Assembly (NCBI GenBank): GCA_902762305.1
Contig: CACWNW010000013.1
Location: forward strand, 1-64,000
Reading direction: 5' to 3'
Length of the DNA stretch: 64,000 nt
Origin: Fibrobacter succinogenes
GTDB lineage: Bacteria > Fibrobacterota > Fibrobacteria > Fibrobacterales > Fibrobacteraceae
In this document: piece after piece, positions 1-7,304 of the stretch
Numbering within the stretch: the stretch's first letter is position 1
Layout of the letters: each line of letters begins with the position of its first letter
Translations under genes and position numbers: made by a program
The notes under the pieces: model-generated
Told to the model about the DNA's origin: nothing
Database searches by the model: none
Seen by the model: only the letters and a program-made list of their open reading frames with translations

Positions 1-420
1 CACATCCGGTGCGAACTTGCGGTCAGCAGAAAGAACCTGCACGATCACCTGGACTTCGCGCGTGAAGTTCTCGGGGAACATCGGGCGAATCGGGCGGTCG
101 ATGATACGGGCAGAAAGAGTTTCCTCGTCGCTGGGGCGACCGGCTTCACGCTTGTTGTAGCCGCCTGGGAGGCGACCAGCAGCGTAGGCCTTTTCGCGAT
201 ATTCGACAGTCAGCGGGAAGAAATCGCCTTCCTTCTCTTCGCCGTAGCAGACCGTAGAGAGCACGAATGCATCGCCCATCTTGGCGATTGCAGCTCCGCG
301 AGCCTGCTTGGCAATACGGCCCGTCTCAAACGTGATGACACGGCCATCGGGAAGCGTAACGGACACTTCCTTCGGGTCGAGCATCTTGCCGTATTTTTGA
401 TGGTATGCGTCAATAGACAT
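1..420 (-). CDS. pnp: Polynucleotide phosphorylase, N-terminal 140 residues (runs off window)
   Basis: PNPase is the 3'-5' phosphorolytic exoribonuclease of RNA turnover. The visible part is the first RNase PH-like domain. It begins [18 protein letters not shown] and contains [25 protein letters not shown], then [30 protein letters not shown]-like text and [17 protein letters not shown], which are strongly conserved PNPase stretches. The start is the ATG at 420. The gene lies 21 bp after rpsO on the same strand, the usual rpsO-pnp order. The 3' part, with the KH and S1 domains, is outside the window. Confidence 0.95.
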   Translation of the reverse strand, partial: MSIDAYHQKYGKMLDPKEVSVTLPDGRVITFETGRIAKQARGAAIAKMGDAFVLSTVCYGEEKEGDFFPLTVEYREKAYAAGRLPGGYNKREAGRPSDEETLSARIIDRPIRPMFPENFTREVQVIVQVLSADRKFAPDV

Positions 421-441
421 AGATTATCTCCAGTCCGCAGA

Positions 442-714
442 TTAGCCGCGGAGACCGAGTTCCTTGATGAGAGCACGCTGAGCGAGAATGTCCTGCTCAC
501 CGTAGTACTTGAGGAGGTTGCGGCGCTTGGCAACCATGGCAGACAGACCACGGAGGGAGTGGAAATCCTTCTTGTGGCTCTTGATGTGTTCCGTCAGATT
601 CTTGATCTTTTCCGTGAGGATTGCGATCTGGACGCGGACGTTACCGGTGTCCTTTTCGTTTGCACCAAACTTGGCGGTGAGTTCTGCAGCTTTTTCCTTA
701 GTGATAGTAGCCAT
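442..714 (-). CDS. rpsO: 30S ribosomal protein S15
   Basis: S15 binds 16S rRNA in the platform of the small subunit. The 90-residue product has the family length and motifs: GSPEVQ-type region replaced by NVRVQIAILTEKI, then LTEHIKSHKKDFHSLRGL and KRRNLLKYYGEQD. An in-frame ATG lies at 723, but AAAGGA abuts it and sits 9 nt before the ATG at 714, so 714 is chosen. The gene heads an operon with pnp. In other bacteria the two are cotranscribed and S15 represses its own translation; no leader fold was resolved here. Confidence 0.96.
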   Translation of the reverse strand: MATITKEKAAELTAKFGANEKDTGNVRVQIAILTEKIKNLTEHIKSHKKDFHSLRGLSAMVAKRRNLLKYYGEQDILAQRALIKELGLRG

Positions 715-994
715 TATAGCCATTCCTTTTTTTGATTGTTGTTTCATTACATGTTTTTGTCCGAGTTTCCCTGCTCTTGCACCAGTGGAATTGGCGAATC
801 TGGTCACAGGACCCAGGCAAAAATGCAATTTGGCGGAAAATATAGTAATTTGGCTGGCTGGCAATGGGGTTTTAGAAGCGGGAACCGCTCCAAAAGGGTG
901 AAAAGGGCCGCTGAAAACGCGGGTGCGGCGACTTGCGGGCTGATTTCGGGGCGAAAATGGCCGAGCCGCGGGAAATCGGGAGCAGAATTCGGCA
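715..994. promoter_or_regulatory. Upstream region of rpsO, no gene
   Basis: This stretch holds no credible reading frame. Read on the minus strand, a TATATT -10-like box lies near 838-845 and is a plausible rpsO promoter. The remaining part, about 880-990, is G-rich on the plus strand and has no structure I could assign. It leads into the palindrome array at 995. Confidence 0.45.
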
Positions 995-1232
995 AATTGG
1001 GGATTAAACGGGGCGTTTTTAGCCACATTAATCCCCAATTTTCAGAACAAACTAACAAGATTTCAGCCAATTCAGGGCTTTTGAGGTCTAAATTCGCCCC
1101 AAGTGGGGATTAAATCGGCATTTTTGGAGCATTTTATCCCCACCTCCCCTGCATTTTCGCCCCCGATAGCACATACAAACTAAATTTTTGGGGATTGAGC
1201 AGCGGTTTTTCAGCACATTTAATCCCCAATTT
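995..1232 (+). repeat. Array 1: three spaced palindromic units with GGGGATT arms
   Basis: Each unit is 37-38 bp: a left arm GGGGATTAAA, about 18 bp of interior, and a right arm TTTAATCCCC. GGGGATT starts at 999, 1105 and 1190, and the matching CCCC ends at 1036, 1141 and 1227. Unit 1 has perfect 13-bp arms (995-1007 and 1028-1040), unit 2 has one arm mismatch, unit 3 is more diverged. A run of five T sits in the centre of all three. Start-to-start spacing is 106 and 85 bp. The array precedes the nuclease-like gene at 1423 by about 190 bp, and a homologous layout with different arms precedes its paralog at 14646. Function is unknown. Confidence 0.85.
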
Positions 1233-1333
1233 CGTAATTTTTCTTCACTCGCACGCCGAATCACGCAAGAAATTTGCACTTTTCGCCTTTATTTTTCGAA
1301 AAGCGCCTCAGAAGTTGCTTTTCGCCGCAACTA

Positions 1334-1422
1334 TTTTGTACTTTCCAAGCAATGAGGCTCAGCCCTCGTTGTGTCGCGATGCGAATGCACGCCTTTTCTT
1401 ATATGGTTAACCCTATGTCCAC
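1334..1422 (+). promoter_or_regulatory. Conserved leader of nuclease-like gene 1
   Basis: This leader matches the one before the paralog at 14646. In order it has TTTTGTACTTT (1334-1344), a hairpin with arms CAATGAGG and CCTCGTTG (1350-1371), the block GTGTCGCGATGCGAATGC (1371-1388), an AT-rich TTATAT near 1399-1404, and CCTATGTCCACATG into the start codon. The block is nearly identical at the other locus. The hairpin there has different bases but still pairs. It could be a promoter with an RNA or DNA structural element. Confidence 0.6.
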
Positions 1423-2253
1423 ATGAACAACCTGGAGCTCATCCATCCCGATGACCTGCAACAACACATGCAGGCGCAATCCGAAAAAATCTTCGACACA
1501 ATCACCCGCCTGCGCTCGCGCGTGGCAAAAGCCCCGCCGGGGCGACTCCGCACAACAATCCGCGGGAACAAGCCCCGGTACTACCACATAACAGACCCCA
1601 AAAAGGCAAACGGCCTGTATATTCCCCGCGGCGAAGAAGCCCTTGCGGCAAGGCTCGCGCAGAAGGAATACGACACCACGCTGCTTCCCCTGTTGGAGCG
1701 ACAACTGGAACTCGTCAACAACTTCATCGCCGAATACCACCCGCAAGCGCCCGACGACGCGTACGCGGATTTGCCCGATTGCCGCCGGCAGTTCGTGACA
1801 CCCGCGCGACTTGCCGACAGCGAATATGCGAAGCGCTGGCTCGCCCTCCCCTTCAAGGGCAAGTCCATCGCAGATGGCCTCCCCGAATATGCGACCGCCC
1901 GCGGCGAGCGCGTCCGCTCCAAGTCCGAAGTCATCATCGCGGACACCCTCCTGCGCATGGGCATCCCGTACCGCTACGAATTCCCGCTGAAACTGAAATT
2001 GCCGCACGAAAAAAGCGCGACGTTCTTCCCCGACTTCACGTGCCTCAACCTGCGCACCCGCGAGGAAATTCTGTGGGAGCATTTCGGCATGATGGACGAC
2101 AGCGATTACGTCCACAAGGCAATGGACAAGCTGGACATCTACGAAAGAAACGGAATCTTCCCGGGAAAGCGCCTGATTATCTCGCGCGAGACGACCGAAA
2201 AGCCGCTGAACGTCAAGACCATCCAGAAGTTGGCGGAAGAATACCTGCGGTGA
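1423..2253 (+). CDS. Stand-alone PD-(D/E)XK nuclease-like protein, copy 1
   Basis: The 276-residue protein has a charged, helical N-terminal half (about 1-165) and a C-terminal region with the pattern of restriction-like nucleases. RSKSE puts a glutamate at 169, IIADTLLRMGIPYRYEFPL follows, FPDF puts an aspartate at 204, and WEHFG puts a glutamate at 219. The same E...PDF...EHFG order occurs in nuclease domains attached to UvrD-type helicases, and WEHFGMMDD-type stand-alone proteins are known from gut bacteria as uncharacterised. No helicase, methylase or transposase lies next to it. It follows palindrome array 1. A paralog lies at 13813-14646. Nuclease activity is inferred from the motif only; the lysine of the classical motif is not evident. 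Confidence 0.75.
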   Translation: MNNLELIHPDDLQQHMQAQSEKIFDTITRLRSRVAKAPPGRLRTTIRGNKPRYYHITDPKKANGLYIPRGEEALAARLAQKEYDTTLLPLLERQLELVNNFIAEYHPQAPDDAYADLPDCRRQFVTPARLADSEYAKRWLALPFKGKSIADGLPEYATARGERVRSKSEVIIADTLLRMGIPYRYEFPLKLKLPHEKSATFFPDFTCLNLRTREEILWEHFGMMDDSDYVHKAMDKLDIYERNGIFPGKRLIISRETTEKPLNVKTIQKLAEEYLR

Positions 2254-2349
2254 AACCGACTGATTGTCCGGAAGGGGCCACCTGCGAACGCGCATTTCCG
2301 AGCACATTCTTGGACATGTTTTTTGCCTTTTTAGTTAAAACTTTTCGTG

Positions 2350-2418
2350 TGGAATTTCTGAAAAATTCCATTTAGGGAATACAAAGTACAGCGCACTTTC
2401 AAGTGCGCTGTACTTTGT
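2350..2418. terminator. Bidirectional terminator between converging genes
   Basis: Two hairpins are stacked here. The first is TGGAATTT and AAATTCCA around CTGA (2350-2370). The second is a perfect 18-bp inverted repeat at 2381-2398 and 2401-2418 with arms starting ACAAAGTACAGCGCACTT. They lie between the nuclease-like gene (+) and the paralogous-domain lipoprotein (-), whose stop codons face each other. Confidence 0.8.
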
Positions 2419-2432
2419 GTCAAAATATTTGG

Positions 2433-3635
2433 TTACTCAACCTTCACGCAACGTACGGACAGGCCATTGGTTTTTACAACTTCGTATGTAGAAAAAATTT
2501 CTCCAGTATTAGTTGTTGTTGAAGCAAAAGCCCTCGCTTCTGGATAATCAATTCCTTCTTCAACATAAAACCAATGAGTGCTTTTCGTAATATTTTTCAG
2601 TTGTCGTTCCCAGACATACCCTGCACCGACGAGGGAATAGCCGCTGTAATTAAAGCCCCCAAATGATATAGCTCGAGCGTCTTGAATTCCGTGCTTATTG
2701 TTGTCCGCATGAAGCACAATGTAAAAATCGTCCTGAGTCAGAAGCCGCCAGCCATCCGGACAAATGCCCTGGTGGTTCGGCTGGATTAAATCGGCGCAGC
2801 TCTTGGTGTTGCATTCACTCGGCAGTTGCATCATCTCGGCCCACTGGTAGAGGGCTCCGTAGCGGTCGCAATTTGTGGTATCCCTATCGTAGCAGTAACG
2901 CTCGATTAACGTATCGTTTGCCTGATCTTTTGTAATACCAACCATCTTGCCGATATTGAGGTTTTCTGCCATTACGGTCACAGAAGCGGCCTCGCCTTTT
3001 TTGTTTTTCCCGTTTATCGTAATGTAGTAGTAGCTACGACCATTGCGTTCATCAACAAAGGTCTTATAATCGCTGCTTTTGATACGAATAGCATCACCCA
3101 AATCAGCCTTATGGTCATACGGGACATAGCCGCTGCTACTGGGAACACTTGAACTCGACTGCGGAGTGACGCTGGAGGAGGAGTTATCACTACTGCTCGA
3201 TTGCGGAGTGACGCTAGAGGAAGACTTCGCGCTGCTGCTGGATTTCGCGCTCGATGAAGACTTCGCCGAGCTGCTGCTCGACAGATCCTCGACCGGAGTC
3301 GAGGATGACGAACGCACCGAGCTACTCGACTTCGCGGAACTACTGGACACCGACGAGGAAGACTTAGCCGAACTGCTGCTAGATAGATCCTCGACCGGAG
3401 CCGAGGATGACGAACGCACGGAGCTACTCGACTTCGCGGAACTACTGGACACCGACGAGGAAGACTTAGCCGAACTGCTGCTAGATAGATCCTCGACCGG
3501 AGCCGAGGATGACGATGTCGGTGTGACGCTCTCACTGCTCGACGAGGAGGGTTCATCGTCTCGCGGGGCGAAACTGCTCTCGTCGTCACAGGCGGCAAAA
3601 AATGCGAGAGCCAATCCCAGCAAAAAACGCTTCAT
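2433..3635 (-). CDS. Serine-rich lipoprotein with Fibrobacter major paralogous domain
   Basis: This is a 400-residue exported protein. The signal peptide MKRFLLGLALAFFAAC ends in a lipobox with Cys16. Residues about 25-165 are a serine-rich linker of SSSS blocks separated by AK, VR, PVED and VTPQ, and encode a 34-residue (102-bp) tandem repeat. Residues about 170-400 are the TIGR02145-type domain (YYYITINGKN, VMAENLN, CPDGWRLLTQDDF, LSVRCVKVE). The domain is abundant in Fibrobacter and its function is unknown; surface exposure is inferred. AGGAGG lies before the ATG at 3635. Confidence 0.9.
   Translation of the reverse strand: MKRFLLGLALAFFAACDDESSFAPRDDEPSSSSSESVTPTSSSSAPVEDLSSSSSAKSSSSVSSSSAKSSSSVRSSSSAPVEDLSSSSSAKSSSSVSSSSAKSSSSVRSSSSTPVEDLSSSSSAKSSSSAKSSSSAKSSSSVTPQSSSSDNSSSSVTPQSSSSVPSSSGYVPYDHKADLGDAIRIKSSDYKTFVDERNGRSYYYITINGKNKKGEAASVTVMAENLNIGKMVGITKDQANDTLIERYCYDRDTTNCDRYGALYQWAEMMQLPSECNTKSCADLIQPNHQGICPDGWRLLTQDDFYIVLHADNNKHGIQDARAISFGGFNYSGYSLVGAGYVWERQLKNITKSTHWFYVEEGIDYPEARAFASTTTNTGEIFSTYEVVKTNGLSVRCVKVE
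3284..3487 (-). repeat. 102-bp coding minisatellite in serine-rich linker
   Basis: Two adjacent near-identical 102-bp units start with GATCCTCGACCGGAG at 3284 and 3386, and a third partial copy begins at 3488. Each encodes 34 residues of the form DLSSSSSAKSSSSVSSSS and so on to SAPVE. The length is a multiple of three, so gain or loss of units would change linker length without breaking the frame. Confidence 0.85.
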
Positions 3636-3730
3636 ACAGAAAATCCTCCTACGTTACGTTGTATATTTAGCAAATTTTCCTTCTAGCCTCCACCCGGTTT
3701 TTATTATATTCCCCGCAAAAAGGATTGAAC

Positions 3731-4690
3731 ATGACGATTGACGAATTCCTGGGCGAAGCGAAGACGGTAGCGATTTTCGGGCACGTGAGGCCCGACGGCG
3801 ACTGCGTGGGCAGCACCACGGCAATCTACAACTACATCCGCGACAACTTCCCAGGAATCCGTGCGGACCTGTTCCTCGAGAAGTTCCCCGAGAGCTACCG
3901 GATTCTGCGCGGGGCAAGCGATGCGCGCGAGGCCTACACCGCGGATTGCAACGGCGGGCAACCCTACGACCTCGCCTTCCTCATGGATACCCCGAGTTTC
4001 GAGCGCGTGGGGGCGAACGGCGCGGAATGCATCCGTGCCGCGAAAAAGACGATAAACATCGACCACCACATTTCTAACCCGCTGAATCTGTGCACCCTGA
4101 ACCTCGTGGAACCCGAGGCGAGTTCCGCATGCGAGGTGGTGTACGTGAACATCGACAAGGCGAAGGTCGGCCGCGAGACCGCGAACAGCCTGTACCTGGG
4201 AATCGTGCACGACACGGGAGCGTTCAAGTTCAGCAGCACCGGCAAGCGCACCATGCAGGTGGTCGGCGACCTTATAGAGAAGGGTATCGACTTCGCGAAA
4301 ATCGTGAACGAGACATACTACACGCGCACCTACAAGCAGACGCTCGTGACCGGGTTCGTGATGCAGAACTGCAAGCTCGGGCTCGGGGGTAAAGTGGTCT
4401 ACGCCCACATCACCCCCGAAGACATGGAACGCTTCGGCGTTACGCCCGTGGAACTCAGCAACGTCATCGACACCGTGCGTGAAGTCGGCGGCACCGAAGT
4501 GGCCCTGTTCCTGTACCCCGTAAACGGCAAGTACAAGATTAGCCTGCGCAGCAACTACATCGTGGACGTGAACGCGATTGCCCGCGAGTTCGGCGGGGGC
4601 GGCCACACCCGTGCCGCCGGCGGCGATACCTGCGACGCGCCCGAAGTTGCGATTGAAAAGATCCTGAAGCTCATCGAAAAGCAGCTCTAA
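3731..4690 (+). CDS. nrnA: DHH-family oligoribonuclease / pAp phosphatase (NrnA-like)
   Basis: The enzyme degrades short oligoribonucleotides and dephosphorylates pAp. The 319-residue product has all the DHH/DHHA1 landmarks: H18-VRPDGD-CVGS (metal residues H18, D22, D24), D86 in LMDTPS, IDHH at 110-113, HDTGAFKFSST, and the C-terminal substrate motif GGGGHTRAAGG near residue 285. A TTG six bases upstream is in frame, but AAGG at about 3720 is well spaced for the ATG at 3731. The gene is monocistronic between two lipoprotein genes. The family assignment is firm; NrnA against other DHH phosphoesterases is inferred. Confidence 0.9.
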   Translation: MTIDEFLGEAKTVAIFGHVRPDGDCVGSTTAIYNYIRDNFPGIRADLFLEKFPESYRILRGASDAREAYTADCNGGQPYDLAFLMDTPSFERVGANGAECIRAAKKTINIDHHISNPLNLCTLNLVEPEASSACEVVYVNIDKAKVGRETANSLYLGIVHDTGAFKFSSTGKRTMQVVGDLIEKGIDFAKIVNETYYTRTYKQTLVTGFVMQNCKLGLGGKVVYAHITPEDMERFGVTPVELSNVIDTVREVGGTEVALFLYPVNGKYKISLRSNYIVDVNAIAREFGGGGHTRAAGGDTCDAPEVAIEKILKLIEKQL

Positions 4691-4710
4691 AATAAATTTA
4701 CGGTCAATCC

Positions 4711-4752
4711 TTCTCTTTTTTAGTTATATTAAAAAATAAGAAGAGAAGGAGG
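4711..4752 (+). promoter_or_regulatory. Inverted repeat enclosing a -10-like box and the ribosome binding site
   Basis: TCCTTCTCTTTTTTA (from 4710) can pair with TAAGAAGAGAAGGA (to about 4751), which includes the AAGGAGG ribosome binding site of the gene at 4761. TTATATT lies in the loop and may be its -10 box. If the transcript begins inside the loop the left arm is absent; read-through RNA from nrnA would hide the ribosome binding site. Confidence 0.35.
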
Positions 4753-4760
4753 ACCCCCTC

Positions 4761-6035
4761 ATGAAGGGCAAATTCATACACAGGCTATCAGCAACAATCG
4801 TCATCACGATAGGCATCCTTATAGGATGTTCAGACAACGTAAGCGACGTACCTAACGCGTCGAGTGAAATTTCCAGCGACCAAACCAACAGTTCTGCACT
4901 AGAATCTTCGGGTTCCGAGGTTTCAAGCTCCGAAATTTCTGGTTCTGCGCCATCGAGTTCCGCAAATCCGAATTCCGGCTCAGGCCCCTCCAGCTCCGCA
5001 GCCGCTTTATCCAGCCAGGCAGAAAACCCCACAAGTTCAGCAACAGACCCTTCAAGTTCGGCGAAAATTCCCTCCAGTTCAGCAGGGGCCAGTTCCGCAG
5101 GCAACAGCGCGAATTCATCTTCTTCCGGACCGATTGCGCGTTCGTCCAGCAGCTACAGCAAATTACGCGACGAACCCCAAGATGAACGCCACAAGATTTA
5201 CCGTCTGCTCTACCCTGTCGAGAACGGGACGCTAGACACGGGCTTTTTTGACCAAGGCGGCTGCGACATCAAGACAGACGGATCCTTTACGTGCAATCAA
5301 AAAAGTTGTATAGAATATGTCGGAGGGTACATCAGCTTCCATAGCGAAGCAATGTTCCCCAATAACGAGCACTACTCCAAGTATTTCCAAGGCAGCACCG
5401 ACGAGACAAGGCTCATCGACATCAACTTGGGCGACAGCGCCCTCACATCGTACATTCCCTATGCCGACATCCCAGAATTCGACATAAACGACGTCAAAAG
5501 CAAACTATCGACACTTCCGGCAGCCACTTGCACCACGCTGGTGCAGTTCGTCAGCAACTACAAAATGAGCGCAAGCGGGCTCCCCGAAGGTTTTGTCTTG
5601 CACCTAGACGCCAATTTCAATTTCGAAACACGAGAGCGTGTGACGGAGCCCTATTCCATGATATTCCCTAAAGAGGAACTGGACACCGTCAAGGCGAACA
5701 TCGGCGAAAATGAAAAACGCATTGAACACGGCTACAAGTTATTTGACGAAAAATTTTATATCAAGCAATCCAGCTACTACGGCAAGAGTTCCATAGAATA
5801 CAACACCTATGTAACCAATCAAGGTTGCGGCATTGTATCGCAGTCATATATCCCCATGCCAACAGGCGCCGCAGGCCTTTGCCAAGGCTGGCACATCCCC
5901 GAACTCGCCCAAACGTTCTCGGTACGCTTCATCAACACCTCGGACAAAACCCCGGCATCGTTCACGTGGAAGCTGACCTACATGGACCAGTTTGGCCGTG
6001 GCGGCACTATCGACATCACGACGCAGCTCAAGTAG
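4761..6035 (+). CDS. Serine-rich lipoprotein, unknown C-terminal domain
   Basis: This is a 424-residue exported lipoprotein. The signal peptide ends ILIGC with the lipid-acceptor cysteine at 23. Residues about 30-135 are a linker of short SSS, SSA and SGS blocks. The remainder, about 140-424, has paired cysteines (GGCDIKTDGSFTCNQKSC, NQGCG, GLCQGWH) and a WKLTYMDQFGRGGTIDI ending, and does not match a domain I recognise. It lacks the WMAENLN and CP.GWHLPS signatures, so it is not one of the major paralogous-domain proteins. AAGGAGG precedes the ATG. The stop is 2 bp from the stop of the convergent exporter gene. Confidence 0.8.
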   Translation: MKGKFIHRLSATIVITIGILIGCSDNVSDVPNASSEISSDQTNSSALESSGSEVSSSEISGSAPSSSANPNSGSGPSSSAAALSSQAENPTSSATDPSSSAKIPSSSAGASSAGNSANSSSSGPIARSSSSYSKLRDEPQDERHKIYRLLYPVENGTLDTGFFDQGGCDIKTDGSFTCNQKSCIEYVGGYISFHSEAMFPNNEHYSKYFQGSTDETRLIDINLGDSALTSYIPYADIPEFDINDVKSKLSTLPAATCTTLVQFVSNYKMSASGLPEGFVLHLDANFNFETRERVTEPYSMIFPKEELDTVKANIGENEKRIEHGYKLFDEKFYIKQSSYYGKSSIEYNTYVTNQGCGIVSQSYIPMPTGAAGLCQGWHIPELAQTFSVRFINTSDKTPASFTWKLTYMDQFGRGGTIDITTQLK

Positions 6036-6037
6036 CG

Positions 6038-6676
6038 TTAAAAAAGGAACAGCGCAATGGCGAGGGCGATAAACACGCAACCGCTGAACCAGTTGAGGTT
6101 GCGGTTCGCCTTCGGGCTATTGAGCAGGAACTTCTTCACGGCGCCCGCGAGAAGCGCGATGGAGCCGAACACGATGAAGGTCGCCACGATGAATTCCACG
6201 CCGAGAACCGCCATTTGGAGCGTCGGGGCCATGTCGCGTTTCAAATCGACTGCCGGCGGAATGAACGAAAGCGCGAAAAGGACAGCCTTCGGGTTCGTGA
6301 GGTTCATGATGATGCCACGCGGGTAGAGCTTGCGGAACGACAGGCCCGCACCTTCCCCGGCAGCATTATCCTCGTCAGCGTTGTCAGCATCCAGTTTCAC
6401 GACGCCGGCGCGGACCTGGAAGCTCTTGTACGCGAGATAGACCAGGTACGCCGCCCCGCAGCACTGCAGCACAAAGAACGCAACCGGGCTAGCCGCAATC
6501 AGGGCCGACACGCCGAGAATCAGCAGGCAAACCTGGATGACGATTCCGGTACAGAGCCCGCAAATCACACAAAAGCCCGCCTTCGCGCCGTGAGTCGCAC
6601 TCTGCGCGAGCACGAACAGGTTGTCCGGCCCGGGAGCCAAAGCCACCACGAGGGCTGCAATGAAGAAGTTAAACAT
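6038..6676 (-). CDS. LysE/RhtB-family amino-acid exporter
   Basis: This is a 212-residue inner-membrane protein with the family layout of six hydrophobic segments. The signature sits at the N-terminus: ALAPGPDNLFVLAQSATHGAKAGF, followed by GLCTGIVIQVCLLILG and a conserved mid-protein NLTNPKAVLFALSFIPP. Such proteins export amino acids or homoserine lactones. The substrate cannot be told from sequence. The segment between TM3 and TM4 is charged (DADNADEDNAAGEG). Confidence 0.88.
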   Translation of the reverse strand: MFNFFIAALVVALAPGPDNLFVLAQSATHGAKAGFCVICGLCTGIVIQVCLLILGVSALIAASPVAFFVLQCCGAAYLVYLAYKSFQVRAGVVKLDADNADEDNAAGEGAGLSFRKLYPRGIIMNLTNPKAVLFALSFIPPAVDLKRDMAPTLQMAVLGVEFIVATFIVFGSIALLAGAVKKFLLNSPKANRNLNWFSGCVFIALAIALFLF

Positions 6677-6683
6677 CTAAATA

Positions 6684-6750
6684 GATCCTTCGACAGATTC
6701 TATCGCGCTTCTGTCACCCTGGAGCGAAGCGATAGGGTCCAGAATGACAT
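6684..6750. repeat. Intergenic GATCC...GATGAC element, copy 1
   Basis: This is a dispersed element that begins GATCCTTCGAC and ends GGTCCAGAATGACAT, with an internal palindromic stretch CCCTGGAGCGAAGCGATAGGG. Related copies lie at 29270-29302, 34419-34499 and 58902-58963, all outside genes. It resembles the widespread REP-like intergenic repeats. It fills the gap between the exporter gene and the zinc-ribbon gene. Confidence 0.6.
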
Positions 6751-6761
6751 GTGCCGAATTT

Positions 6762-7145
6762 TTACAGTTTCTCCAAAAAACTGTCCACGTCGAGTTCGGC
6801 GAGGCCCTTCTGCAAACTTTCGAGCGCATCGTCCGTAATCACCGGCTTCTCGGATTCGTGCCTGCTTTCGGCCAAGGCGTTCGAGTCCTCGACCAGGTGC
6901 TTGAGGGAGGCAGCGACATCGCTCATGGTCCCCTCGCGGTTCATCACGCCGTTCAGCACGCGCACCAGCCGCTCGCGCAGCTTCTGGAATTCATCGCGGT
7001 CGAGCTCGGAGGTCACCCCACCACAATACATCAGCGGGGTCTTGCACTTGGCACAGGCAAAGACCATCATGGACGAGGGTTCCCCGTCTAGCATGACGTT
7101 AAAAGACGAGCCGCAATGGGGGCAATCGATACGCAATTCACTCAT
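6762..7145 (-). CDS. Small zinc-ribbon protein of unknown function
   Basis: This is a 127-residue soluble protein. The N-terminus carries two CxxC pairs, CPHC at 8-11 and CAKC near 31-34, which form a zinc ribbon of the MJ0042/FmdB-like type. The rest is acidic and helical, with a conserved-looking end ALESLQKGLAELDVDSFLEKL. Zinc binding is inferred from the cysteine spacing. The role is unknown. It is divergent from mraY. Confidence 0.75.
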   Translation of the reverse strand: MSELRIDCPHCGSSFNVMLDGEPSSMMVFACAKCKTPLMYCGGVTSELDRDEFQKLRERLVRVLNGVMNREGTMSDVAASLKHLVEDSNALAESRHESEKPVITDDALESLQKGLAELDVDSFLEKL

Positions 7146-7304
7146 GCCCTAGAATGTAGAAATTTTCGCAACTTCGAGCCAAAACAACAGCAAAAAATTA
7201 TTTTTTGCACCGTTCAACCCGTTTTTATGCCCCCTCTTTTTTTTATTTGCGTCTTTTACACTTTTTGTCAGTTTCAGTAAAGTCCGCCCGAATCGCACAA
7301 CATT

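Noticed and set aside
995-1232. CRISPR array
   Set aside because: There are only three units with unequal spacing of 85-106 bp, each is internally palindromic, and no cas genes are present.
1195-1410. 71-codon frame ending in the LCRDANARLF block before the nuclease-like gene
   Set aside because: Only the last ten codons are shared with the other locus; upstream text diverges and there is no ribosome binding site. Kept only as a possibility in the leader finding.
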